A DNA stretch of 34,502 nucleotides from Bacteroidales bacterium (GTDB taxonomy: Bacteria > Bacteroidota > Bacteroidia > Bacteroidales > SM23-62): positions 1 through 34,502 of the forward strand of contig JADHVS010000027.1 in assembly GCA_016783865.1 (NCBI GenBank), written 5' to 3'. This document shows, piece by piece, positions 7,790 to 15,443 of the stretch. The notes beneath the pieces are model-generated. The model was not told the origin of the DNA, ran no database searches, and saw only the letters and a program-made list of their open reading frames with translations. Position 1 is the stretch's first letter; each line of letters begins with the position of its first letter. The position numbers and the translations under genes were made by a program.

Positions 7790-7880
7790 ATGAAAATATC
7801 CGACTATATACAGATTCATCGGCCTTCCATATCTGATTTGAAGAATTTTATTCCAAATTATAAGACCGTTTTTTTTTTTG
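7790..7880 (+). other. Probable 5' end of the DUF2079 gene, split by a T11 tract
   Basis: ATG 7790 opens a frame of 27 codons (MKISDYIQIHRPSISDL...YKTV) that runs into eleven consecutive T residues (7869-7879) and then leaves the frame of the downstream membrane protein. Removing one T (or adding two) joins the frames, giving ...YKTVFFLIIILFSGLYLAQ, a short cytosolic N-terminus plus a complete first membrane helix. The T11 run is therefore a sequencing or assembly error, a fixed frameshift, or a slippage-prone ON/OFF switch. Confidence 0.65.
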
Positions 7881-9314
7881 ATAATCATTCTGTTTTCAGG
7901 ATTGTATCTCGCCCAGGTTATTTCTAATCATTACTTCTTCAGGACCTATGCGTTTGATTATGCACTGCATAATAATGCCATCTGGGATTTTTCTCATTTC
8001 AGGGTCAATCCTAATCCAATTATGACTCCTCCGCTCAAGACATTTTTCCAGGTCCATCTTTCATATACTCTTATTTTTATTCTGCCGCTGTACTGGTTAC
8101 TTAATCCTATAGCAGGAACTTACACCCTTCTTATTATTGAGGTTCTGTTTATCATATTAGGCGGGATTGGTTGTTATAAGTTTATTAAATATTTAACCAA
8201 TGACTACAAACTCGCACTTCTTGCACTGTTCCATTACTTTATCCTGCAAGGTCATTTTGCCTCTCTGTCATCAGATTATAATGATGCAATCATGGGATCT
8301 GCAATCATAACCTGGTTCATCTATTTTTTCATCAAAAATAAATTTGTCCTGTCCAGTTTGGCATTCCTGTTTGTCCTTCTTTCAAAGGAAAATATGTCTG
8401 TATGGCTTGTATTTGTAACAGTTGTATTAATTATATGGCAATTTAAAAACCGAAAAGCACGTTATTTCGCAGGTATTTATATTGTGATAGCCATAGCCTA
8501 CTTCATAATCGCTATGACTGTCATGATCCCCTATTATGAAGATCCTGCCTTCCCTTATTGGGGATTCCATTATAGATCTTTTGGTGAAACCCCAAAGGAG
8601 GTGTTTAAATATTTTTTAGCTCATCCGATTGAGGTCTTTTTTAAACTATTTTATAATCATAACGGACATAAACTTGGGAATTGGGTAAAAGCCGAATATT
8701 ATTACTATTTCCTCATTTGTGGTGGTTGGTTATTATTCAGGCGCCCTGTTATCCTGCTGGCAATACTGCCTATGCTGGCACAAAAAATGTTAATGGATTA
8801 TCCATCCAGATGGAGCCTGGGTGCCTATCATTCAGTTGAAATTGAATCCATCTATACTCTTTCTGTTTTCTATGCTTTATCCAAAATTAAGAACCTGGAA
8901 TCCAAATATATAATTGGATTGGTAATTACAATATTATGCACTCATGCCACTATTTACGGCACAGGTGCCGAACGTAAATACTGGCATCATGAAATAAAAG
9001 AAAATGTGTTCAGCCCTAAAATGTACAGGTCTGATCTCAATATTAAAGAAATTAGAAATGCATTGAAAATGGTTCCGGACGATGCAGGTGTTTGTGCTAC
9101 AAATACTATTACGCCGCATCTGGCTTACAGGTCAAAAATCTATGTTTTCCCGGAGATACGTGATGCTGAATACATTGTACTGTTAGATGACGGGAATCCA
9201 TATCCGCTTAAAATGGATCGGTTCGAAGAATTAAAGACGGATTATCTTGACAGCCATGAATGGGAAACTATTTACAATAAATATCAGTTAACCATTTTTA
9301 GGAAAATACCCTGA
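7878..9314 (+). CDS. DUF2079-family polytopic membrane protein
   Basis: As sequenced, the open frame begins at TTG 7878 inside the T11 tract and gives 478 residues. The protein has about ten hydrophobic helices, and the loop after helix 1 reads TYAFDYALHNNAIWDFS, the DUF2079-type equivalent of the aspartate-bearing first loop of GT-C glycosyltransferase-like proteins. HPIEVFFKLFYNHNGHKLG and YPSRWSLGAYHSVEI are further family-like loops. The C-terminal about 90 residues are soluble, with VPDDAGVCATNTITPHLAYR. DUF2079 proteins are thought to be sugar-transfer membrane enzymes, but function is unproven. The likely true start is ATG 7790 with the T-run one base shorter, giving about 507 residues. 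No glycan-synthesis genes flank it. Confidence 0.75.
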   Translation: MIIILFSGLYLAQVISNHYFFRTYAFDYALHNNAIWDFSHFRVNPNPIMTPPLKTFFQVHLSYTLIFILPLYWLLNPIAGTYTLLIIEVLFIILGGIGCYKFIKYLTNDYKLALLALFHYFILQGHFASLSSDYNDAIMGSAIITWFIYFFIKNKFVLSSLAFLFVLLSKENMSVWLVFVTVVLIIWQFKNRKARYFAGIYIVIAIAYFIIAMTVMIPYYEDPAFPYWGFHYRSFGETPKEVFKYFLAHPIEVFFKLFYNHNGHKLGNWVKAEYYYYFLICGGWLLFRRPVILLAILPMLAQKMLMDYPSRWSLGAYHSVEIESIYTLSVFYALSKIKNLESKYIIGLVITILCTHATIYGTGAERKYWHHEIKENVFSPKMYRSDLNIKEIRNALKMVPDDAGVCATNTITPHLAYRSKIYVFPEIRDAEYIVLLDDGNPYPLKMDRFEELKTDYLDSHEWETIYNKYQLTIFRKIP

Positions 9315-9367
9315 CAACCACTCACCAATTATCCGAAATTGAACAAGAGTGTACGGAATTGGACACT

Positions 9368-9393
9368 TATTTAAGACGATTTTGTCTTAAATA
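9368..9393 (+). terminator. Hairpin after the DUF2079 gene
   Basis: A ten-bp stem (9368-9377 with 9384-9393; core atttaagac/gtcttaaat) closes a six-base loop, 53 bp after the stop codon. It is followed only by TTTC, so it is a weak, A+T-rich terminator candidate. Confidence 0.5.
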
Positions 9394-9481
9394 TTTCATA
9401 AACACCTATAATACAGAATAATATAAACTTTGGTACACTGATTGTGGACTATAGTGAAGTTGAATAATAAAAGCCACTGTG

Positions 9482-9679
9482 ATGAAAGAACAAGTTTATA
9501 AGTCAGGATTTCCGAGTGTGTCGAGGTTAATAGCATTCATATCATTAATAGCAGTTCTCGGATTTATGGCTACCGTTTTCCAGGGCAACACAAGTCCTGA
9601 GGAAAAAGCCATTCAGAAGGAAGCTTACCAGGCATCCGTGGATCAATATGAAAGCCTGTTTGTGATGTCCGTCAGGTAA
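9482..9679 (+). CDS. Small single-helix membrane protein
   Basis: A 65-residue protein of unknown function. I prefer ATG 9482 to the preceding GTG at 9479. The N-terminal about 12 residues are polar (MKEQVYKSGFPS), followed by one hydrophobic helix (SRLIAFISLIAVLGFMATVF, residues 14-33) and a charged tail of about 30 residues rich in E, K and Q (SPEEKAIQKEAYQASVDQYES). This suggests a membrane-anchored short amphipathic helix. A strong terminator follows 33 bp after the stop and supports it being a transcribed gene. No family is recognised. Confidence 0.55.
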   Translation: MKEQVYKSGFPSVSRLIAFISLIAVLGFMATVFQGNTSPEEKAIQKEAYQASVDQYESLFVMSVR

Positions 9680-9712
9680 AGGATACTTCTCATTTATAAT
9701 CCATCATATTTC

Positions 9713-9750
9713 ATCCCGGTAGTCGCAACGATTACCGGGATTTTTATTTT
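9713..9750 (+). terminator. Rho-independent terminator
   Basis: Arms atcccggta (9713-9721) and taccgggat (9733-9741) are extended inward by a G-U pair and tcg/cga around a three-base CAA loop, making a 13-bp stem. It is followed directly by tttttatttt (9741-9750). This is the clearest terminator in the window and ends transcription of the small membrane protein gene. Confidence 0.88.
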
Positions 9751-9782
9751 ACTTTTGGGGCTTAATTAACATCCGGTCCGAT

Positions 9783-10145
9783 TTGCGAAGCCTGATTATC
9801 ACTACCACTTTTCTTGCCGTACTCGCCTGTATGTTATGGTCAACCGCCTTTGTCGGGATCCGGTTCACCATCAACGAACCGGCCTATTATGTATCGCTCG
9901 GGTGGTTGAGTTTTATGTCGGCGGTTGCCTTCAGTATCTGGTTCATCCTGCTGAAAAGGCCCGGTGTCAAGGTCTCGGAACTGAATATATGGAAATTCCT
10001 GATACCGGTCTTCGGTGCCTTGCTTAGCTGGTTGATCCTGCCGGATGAATCTCCTGTCATGGTACAGATTGTGGGGATGGTGTTTATAGTACTCTCCCTG
10101 ATCGTCCTGAATATGAAATTCCCCGGCAAGAAAAGATCCATTTGA
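9783..10145 (+). pseudogene. EamA/DMT-family permease with internal deletion
   Basis: The frame encodes 120 residues, whereas EamA drug/metabolite transporters have about 290-300 and ten helices. The first segment (FLAVLACMLWSTAFVGIR) is a typical EamA helix 1. The text then jumps to sequence typical of the second EamA repeat: EPAYYVSLGWLSFMSAVAFS, ISVW-like IWFILLKR, KFLIPVFGALLSWLILPDE and VQIVGMVFIVLSLIVLN. The middle five to six helices are absent although the frame stays open, so this looks like an in-frame internal deletion joined near residue 32. Only a TTG (9783) is available as start, or ATG 9831 inside helix 1, which further suggests decay. It ends 11 bp from the convergent receiver-domain gene. 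A functional four- to five-helix small transporter is possible but less likely. Confidence 0.65.
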
Positions 10146-10156
10146 GTAAGGGGTGA

Positions 10157-10549
10157 CTAAATCAACTGATCGATCAATTTAAACAACTCAACTGACTTGA
10201 CCGGTTTGGTGAGGTATCCGTCGCATCCTGCAGCATAACATTTCTGTTCATCTTCTTCCAGTGCATAAGCGGTCTGGGCAATCACCGGTAATTCCGCCCT
10301 CATTTCCTTGATTTTCGCAGTGGCTGTATATCCATCCATGATGGGAAGCTGAATATCCATTAATACCAGGTTGATGCCGGAATCTTCCTGGCAGATCTGA
10401 ACAGCATCCAGTCCGTTATCGGTAATGACCAGTTCTGAACCGCGACTTTTCAGCAGAATATTAAACAGATGGCAGCTGGCCGGATCGTCCTCAACAATAA
10501 GGATTTTCTTGCCGGGCCATTGATAATCCGATGTGGGTTTTCCTGTCAT
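10157..10549 (-). CDS. Stand-alone response-regulator receiver protein
   Basis: A 130-residue CheY-like receiver domain with no output domain. The acidic pair D21-D22 is in ILIVEDD, the phosphoacceptor is D65 in LVLMDIQLPIMDG, the switch Thr is T93 in IAQTAYA, and the conserved Lys is K115 in YLTKPV. The sequence style (QLPIMDGYTAT, TAYALEEDEQKCYAAGCDGYLTKP) is that of receivers fused to hybrid histidine kinases in Bacteroidota. It may therefore be a detached receiver or one working in a multi-step phosphorelay. No kinase gene lies in the window. The start ATG is at 10549. Confidence 0.9.
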   Translation of the reverse strand: MTGKPTSDYQWPGKKILIVEDDPASCHLFNILLKSRGSELVITDNGLDAVQICQEDSGINLVLMDIQLPIMDGYTATAKIKEMRAELPVIAQTAYALEEDEQKCYAAGCDGYLTKPVKSVELFKLIDQLI

Positions 10550-10700
10550 TTCAAGGGTATACAGATTTGAAAATTATGGAATACAGTTTAGAAAAGCAAC
10601 GATTCTGCCTCATACCGGTCTTTTATTACATCACCATTTGATAAAGGGTCGTTATGAATAGATTAACGTACATTGGATGATAATAAATATATTTACTCAC

Positions 10701-10721
10701 AATATTCTTTAACAGAATATT
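10701..10721. promoter_or_regulatory. Palindrome just upstream of the FtsX permease start
   Basis: Eight-bp perfect arms aatattct (10701-10708) and agaatatt (10714-10721) flank a five-base spacer and end 9 bp before the start codon at 10731. The position fits a repressor operator or an RNA hairpin hiding the ribosome site. A TATATTTA word at 10688-10695 may be the -7 element. The site is A+T-rich, so chance is possible. Confidence 0.4.
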
Positions 10722-10730
10722 TATTGCGCC

Positions 10731-13103
10731 ATGTTTCGAAACTACCTGGTCATCACCCTGAGAAACTTCAAAAGTAACCTGCTGTATGTACTGATTAATG
10801 TTTTAGGTCTTGGGTTGGCCCTGGCTGTCTGTATCGTAGCCTATATCAGCAATAAATATGATGCTGATTTTGACACCTTTCATGAGCATGCCAAACAGAT
10901 TTACAGGATAGAAGTTACCCGGCAGATCGAGGATAGGTCTCAGGCCTATGGTATCAGCCCGGTCTCACTGGCCCCTCTGGTAAAGGAAAATATTGGCGGC
11001 ATACAGGATGTGGTCAGGGTGGTTACAAGTTATCTTCCAGTAAAACTCGGTGAAAATGTTTTTAATAAGGGAATTGCCTACTGTGATTCGGCGTTTTTTA
11101 AGATGTTTACCCTGGACCTGGTATCAGGGACGAGTGAGTCATTCGGGGATATGAACTCTATCATTATCAGCGATGAGATGGGGGAGATCTATTTTGGCAA
11201 TGAAGATCCGGTGGGTGAAATCATATCTTTAGTTACTAATAATGAAGAGAGAACCTACCTGGTGGCAGGTGTATTCAGGAAGTTCCCTCTCAATTCAAGT
11301 TTCACATTCGATGCACTCCTGTATATCGATAATTACTTTGAGATACACCAGGTGGATGAACATGACTGGCAAACAGCCATTGCAGGAACATTTCTGCTTG
11401 TACCCGACCGGTCGCAGATTCCGGTTATTGAAGAATTACTGCAGGAATACATTACTATCCAGAATGAGGCGCAGGAGCAGTTCAGGATTGAACGTTATTA
11501 CCTGGCCCCCTTTTCAGATATGGCCCACCGCGGGGGGGATCTCTGGTCGCACTGGTTCAGGCACAGTTTCCATCCGGCAGCGGTTACAGCACCTCCTTTG
11601 ATGGCCATTTTTATCTTGTTGCTGGCCTGTTTCAACTTCATGAATAATGCCATTGCCTTTTCCAGTAAAAGGTTAAAGGAGATCGGTGTCAGGAAAGTGG
11701 TTGGAGGCAATCGGAGGCAGATCATCTGGCAGTTTATGGGAGAGAATATGGTGTTAAGCCTTTTAGCAGTTGTGATTGGTTTGATAATTGGAGAATACCT
11801 GGTCGAAATTTACTCCAGGATGTGGATTTACATGGACGTTTCATTAAGTTTTAAATCCAATCCGGAGCTATTGATTTTCGTTATCCTGTTGTTTCTGATT
11901 GCCTCCCTGCTGGCCGGTGCATATCCATCTTTTTATATCAGCCGGTTCAATCCTGTGTTTATATTCCAGGATAAATTAAGGATTGGCGGCAGGAATATAC
12001 TGTCAAAAATCTTGTTAACACTCCAATTCATAATTTCAGCGAATGCACTTATTTCAGGTGTCATCTTTACGGAGAATGCCCGTTTTCAGGATAATCTTTA
12101 CCTGGGATATGACAAAGACAATATCATTGGTGTTCCGGTCAATGACCCGTCCTATTTTATTGCTTTCAGGGACGCTATAAAGGCCAATCCCAAAATTGAA
12201 AGCGTCGGCGAATCGGAAGAACATATCGGGCGGTCGAACTTTTCGAGACCGATTGATTACAAGGGGATCAGGAGAAACATCCGGGCCCTGGATATCGGAT
12301 ACGGATACTTTAACACGATGGGTTTGAAATTGACAGACGGACGGGAATTTCCGGCCGAACTCAAGTCTTCAGATATTGAAAACTCTGTTATTGTCAGCAA
12401 GGCTTTTGTTGAAGAATTCGGAATGGAAACGGTTGTCGGAGAGCGGATTATGATGGGAGACACGATGCCCTTATACATTGTCGGCGTGGTCGAAGACCTC
12501 TACCTGTATGGTTTCTGGTCAAAAAAGGATCCGATGTTGTTTCGCAGGGGTGTGGATGAAAGGATGAGGACACTGGCTGTCAGGGGTGCACCCGAAAACC
12601 TGGGTGAAATAAACGAATACCTGGAAAAAACCTGGAAAGAGATTATTCCAAATCAGCCCTACGAAGGATTCTTCCAGGATGACTTGATGGATGAGGCCCG
12701 TGATGTAAACAGGAATATTAAAAACATCAACATTTTCCTGGCCTTTCTGGCGATTATCATATCTGCCATCGGACTCTACACGCTTGTTTCATTAAGTATA
12801 ATTCGCCGCACAAAAGAAATAGGCATCCGCAAAGTGAATGGTGCCCCGATTTTCAGAATTGCCGGAATTATCAGCAGGGAGTACATGATCATACTGGCTA
12901 TTGCCTGTATTTTAGGAAGTGTTTCCGGTTATTGGGTCTCTGTCATGCTCATGGATAGTATATGGGATGCCTTTACCGATATCAGGCCATTTGTGTATAT
13001 CTTTTCCAATGCATTGATCCTGGTTGTGGCTATTGCTTCAATCGGCTGGAAAGTTAACCAGGCAGCCAGGAGAAATCCTGTTGATTCCTTGCGTTATGAA
13101 TAG
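10731..13103 (+). CDS. FtsX/MacB-type ABC transporter permease
   Basis: A 790-residue inner-membrane permease with the duplicated layout common in Bacteroidota: helix 1 near residues 18-42 (LLYVLINVLGLGLALAV), a periplasmic MacB_PCD-like domain, a first FtsX domain (about 285-410, with RLKEIGVRKVVGGNRRQIIWQF), another helix and periplasmic domain, and a second FtsX domain (about 670-785, with RRTKEIGIRKVNGAPIFRI). The repeated KEIG-RKV-G motifs are the coupling segments that contact the ATPase. No ABC ATPase or membrane-fusion gene lies next to it. Relatives export peptides or lipids or act in mechanotransmission; the substrate is unknown. It faces the POT transporter gene tail to tail with 6 bp between stops. 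Confidence 0.92.
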   Translation: MFRNYLVITLRNFKSNLLYVLINVLGLGLALAVCIVAYISNKYDADFDTFHEHAKQIYRIEVTRQIEDRSQAYGISPVSLAPLVKENIGGIQDVVRVVTSYLPVKLGENVFNKGIAYCDSAFFKMFTLDLVSGTSESFGDMNSIIISDEMGEIYFGNEDPVGEIISLVTNNEERTYLVAGVFRKFPLNSSFTFDALLYIDNYFEIHQVDEHDWQTAIAGTFLLVPDRSQIPVIEELLQEYITIQNEAQEQFRIERYYLAPFSDMAHRGGDLWSHWFRHSFHPAAVTAPPLMAIFILLLACFNFMNNAIAFSSKRLKEIGVRKVVGGNRRQIIWQFMGENMVLSLLAVVIGLIIGEYLVEIYSRMWIYMDVSLSFKSNPELLIFVILLFLIASLLAGAYPSFYISRFNPVFIFQDKLRIGGRNILSKILLTLQFIISANALISGVIFTENARFQDNLYLGYDKDNIIGVPVNDPSYFIAFRDAIKANPKIESVGESEEHIGRSNFSRPIDYKGIRRNIRALDIGYGYFNTMGLKLTDGREFPAELKSSDIENSVIVSKAFVEEFGMETVVGERIMMGDTMPLYIVGVVEDLYLYGFWSKKDPMLFRRGVDERMRTLAVRGAPENLGEINEYLEKTWKEIIPNQPYEGFFQDDLMDEARDVNRNIKNINIFLAFLAIIISAIGLYTLVSLSIIRRTKEIGIRKVNGAPIFRIAGIISREYMIILAIACILGSVSGYWVSVMLMDSIWDAFTDIRPFVYIFSNALILVVAIASIGWKVNQAARRNPVDSLRYE

Positions 13104-13109
13104 GTAATC

Positions 13110-14558
13110 CTACCTGTATCTGAATATGATCTTATCGTATATGATCAGAAGTAATCCGGTGGTGATCCCTATTCCCAGCAAAACAAATCCGAACCGGGAA
13201 GGATAGTAGTTCAACCATAAATATTCTGTAAGTGATGCATGGTCCATACCCATCACTTCCGCGGCTCGTTGATAATAATCGTTCAGGGTGAACTGTTCAG
13301 AAATAGCAGGCAGGTTAACATTCCATTTTTCCAGTTCCCTGCCCAGCAATGTAAATTTGTCGGCGGTGATCTCATATACCCGGCCGGATAATATTCCGCC
13401 GATGAAATTACCAATGGCCATTGGCAAAAAGTTTGAACCCATATACAAAGCGGCTTTATCACGCGGTGCAATCCGGCTGATATACTCCAGTATTTTCGGT
13501 GAATATGCCATTTCGCCAAAGGCAAAGATCATGATGGCCAGCAGAAGGATCCAGCCATTGTTGGTGAGGAAGGCAAGAGTGAGACCAGTGGTATTCACAA
13601 CGAAACCAATGATCATTGTGTTAATGGGTTTGTATCGTGAAACAATGGCCGAGATGATCACCTGGAACAGTATGATAACAAACGGGGCCATGGCAATGAA
13701 CTTCTCAGCTGATATTACGCCCTCAGCATTACTGATGGCCCTTGCAATACCGGGGAAAACCGATCCGATTGACTGTGTGATTACCGTGGTGTCGTTCCAT
13801 TGGTCAATAAATACCGGAAGACTATAAAAAAACTGCCAGTAAACGGTCCAGCCACCGATTATAATAATAAGGAACAGTAATAACTTAATATCTTTTAGTG
13901 CCCTGTAAACATTAACAAAAACCATTTTGATCTCCTGTCCCAGGGGTTCGGATAGTTCAGGCTTATCTGAGTCTTTGTAGAAAATCAACAATATCACAAT
14001 GTTGACCAGAATGGCTCCGGCCGACATAATAAATATATACTGCCAGTTCATCTCCCTGAGTTCTGAGGCCACCAGCGGACCAAACAGTCCTCCGAGGTTT
14101 ACCATGGTATAAAAAATGCCAAAACCAATGGAAGATGTTTTTTCATTGGTGGTTTTGGCAATGGTTGCAGAGATAATGGGTTTAAACAGGGCAGCCCCGA
14201 TCGCGACATAGAAAAAGGTAAGAAATATTCCGGCAAAGGAAGAAACAATACCCATCACGTAGTAACCTGTCGACAGGATAACAAAAGCAATGAGCAACAC
14301 TTTTTTGTATCCGAATTTGTCGGCGATTGATCCTGTTATAATAGGTAAAAAGTACAGGATGGCATTCACAACACCCATGATCAGGCCCTTCTCCACCTGG
14401 GTAAATCCAAGGGCTCCGGTATCCTGCGACCCGGTCAGGTACAAGGCAAGAAGGTTGAATATTCCGTAGTACGCCCAGCGCTCGAAAAGCTCGAGCGTAT
14501 TGGCCGACCAGAAAGTTTTTGGATATTGTCTGATTACACCTGCAAATCTGCTACCCAT
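13110..14558 (-). CDS. POT/PTR-family peptide transporter
   Basis: A 482-residue major facilitator of the proton-dependent oligopeptide transporter family, with about 12-14 hydrophobic helices. The hallmark ExxER motif is present in helix 1 (E23-L-F-E26-R27, followed by WAYYG). GSIADKFGYKKVLLIAF is the loop 2-3 MFS motif A equivalent. A later segment, GEMAYSPKILEYISRIAPRDKAALYMG, matches the family's second half. Predicted role: proton-coupled uptake of di- and tripeptides into the cytoplasm. An M20 dipeptidase gene lies about 4 kb away but is not in the same operon. The start ATG at 14558 gives a sensible N-terminus. Confidence 0.88.
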   Translation of the reverse strand: MGSRFAGVIRQYPKTFWSANTLELFERWAYYGIFNLLALYLTGSQDTGALGFTQVEKGLIMGVVNAILYFLPIITGSIADKFGYKKVLLIAFVILSTGYYVMGIVSSFAGIFLTFFYVAIGAALFKPIISATIAKTTNEKTSSIGFGIFYTMVNLGGLFGPLVASELREMNWQYIFIMSAGAILVNIVILLIFYKDSDKPELSEPLGQEIKMVFVNVYRALKDIKLLLFLIIIIGGWTVYWQFFYSLPVFIDQWNDTTVITQSIGSVFPGIARAISNAEGVISAEKFIAMAPFVIILFQVIISAIVSRYKPINTMIIGFVVNTTGLTLAFLTNNGWILLLAIMIFAFGEMAYSPKILEYISRIAPRDKAALYMGSNFLPMAIGNFIGGILSGRVYEITADKFTLLGRELEKWNVNLPAISEQFTLNDYYQRAAEVMGMDHASLTEYLWLNYYPSRFGFVLLGIGITTGLLLIIYDKIIFRYR

Positions 14559-14640
14559 CAGGAATTTAAGATCTTAAAATTTTGGTCAAGTATAGTCAAA
14601 ATTTATAATATATCATAAACAGGATTGTTAACATAGTCAT

Positions 14641-14688
14641 CCTGAACTCGGATCAGGATCTGTGAGATTCCGATCCCGAGTACTCAGG
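14641..14688. repeat. Imperfect inverted repeat between two minus-strand genes
   Basis: The arm cctgaactcggatc (14641-14654) is nearly the reverse complement of gatcccgagtactcagg (14672-14688), around an aggatctgtgagattcc centre. The word pattern GTCATCCTGAACTCGGATCAGGATCT resembles short dispersed palindromes seen between genes in many Bacteroidota; no T-tract follows. It lies between the DUF3267 and POT transporter genes. Confidence 0.55.
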
Positions 14689-14701
14689 ACGGAATTACAG
14701 A

Positions 14702-15334
14702 TTATTCCGTCTTCTTGTGGTAAAAATAAGACATTCTGTTTGCTACATCATCAAAGGAATAGATCTCCTTATCGCGGTGGGTATCGTAATAGCTCAGCAG
14801 GGCAAAATCGCCGATGCACATGGTGGTATGAAAAAAGATGACTGAAATATAGGTATAACTGGCGACGCCTGGTACAAAAAGGAAACCGGCCAGATTCAGA
14901 AGTGTAATGATGATAAATGGTGAAAGGGCCAGGACATTAAATCCAGCTTTTTGTGTAACGAACTTATCAGCTACAGCATAAAATGCAAATTGCTTTAATT
15001 CAGCACCAAACCTTATCTTCCTGGCACCAAGCAGGAAATAGACTATTCCATGGATGATTTCATGGATTGGAATTATGGCTGTAAATGAAATGATAATCCC
15101 GTATCCGTATTGCTTCAGAACAGAAAGTATCGACCTGCCGCGACCGATTACCCCGACCAGAAACGCGCCCAACAGCAAGGCAAGCATGGCCAGCAGGCAG
15201 AAGTAAAAGAACCGCATTGGACGAGATTGTTTGCGGATGTAATTACTGGCAAAATCCAGTACACGGTCATACGACAGCTTGTCGAGTAACTCGAACTGCG
15301 GATTATTTTTTAATTCCTCAACTGTCGGTTTCAT
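14702..15334 (-). CDS. DUF3267 putative zinc metallopeptidase
   Basis: A 210-residue integral membrane protein of the DUF3267 family. The zincin motif H91-E92-I-I-H95 sits at the start of a hydrophobic helix (IPIHEIIHGIVYFLLGARKIRFG), as in site-2-protease-like membrane peptidases. Hydrophobic helices lie around 42-64, 77-106, 135-155 and 158-180. FALLSYYDTHRDKEIYSFDD near the C-terminus follows the last helix. No activity has been shown for the family as far as I know. Codons 1-40 form a charged cytosolic N-terminus. The gene follows the serpin gene on the same strand, with a 17-bp inverted repeat between them. The start ATG is at 15334. Confidence 0.85.
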   Translation of the reverse strand: MKPTVEELKNNPQFELLDKLSYDRVLDFASNYIRKQSRPMRFFYFCLLAMLALLLGAFLVGVIGRGRSILSVLKQYGYGIIISFTAIIPIHEIIHGIVYFLLGARKIRFGAELKQFAFYAVADKFVTQKAGFNVLALSPFIIITLLNLAGFLFVPGVASYTYISVIFFHTTMCIGDFALLSYYDTHRDKEIYSFDDVANRMSYFYHKKTE

Positions 15335-15375
15335 GTGATAATTATTTTATTTTCAATGGCCACATGGAACTCGCG

Positions 15376-15426
15376 ATGAAAATTATTGTCATTCTGGTTT
15401 GAGCAAATTATGACAATAATTTTCAT
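15376..15426. repeat. 17-bp perfect inverted repeat between serpin and DUF3267 genes
   Basis: The arms atgaaaattattgtcat (15376-15392) and atgacaataattttcat (15410-15426) are exact reverse complements with a 17-base spacer. Neither end is followed by a T-run. The position, after the serpin stop and 42 bp before the DUF3267 start on the minus strand, fits an operator for the downstream gene, a processing hairpin or a small mobile-repeat end. Confidence 0.75.
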
Positions 15427-15443
15427 GCTCGTTTCATAATAAC

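Noticed and set aside
9349..9368. Palindromic gtgtac...gacac site as an enhancer or sigma-54 element
   Set aside because: Only the outer four to five bases are symmetrical, and no GG/GC -24/-12 promoter follows.
13288..13827. Plus-strand open frame (179 codons) opposite the POT transporter gene
   Set aside because: The minus strand encodes a clear transporter with the ExxER motif; the plus frame shows no domain.
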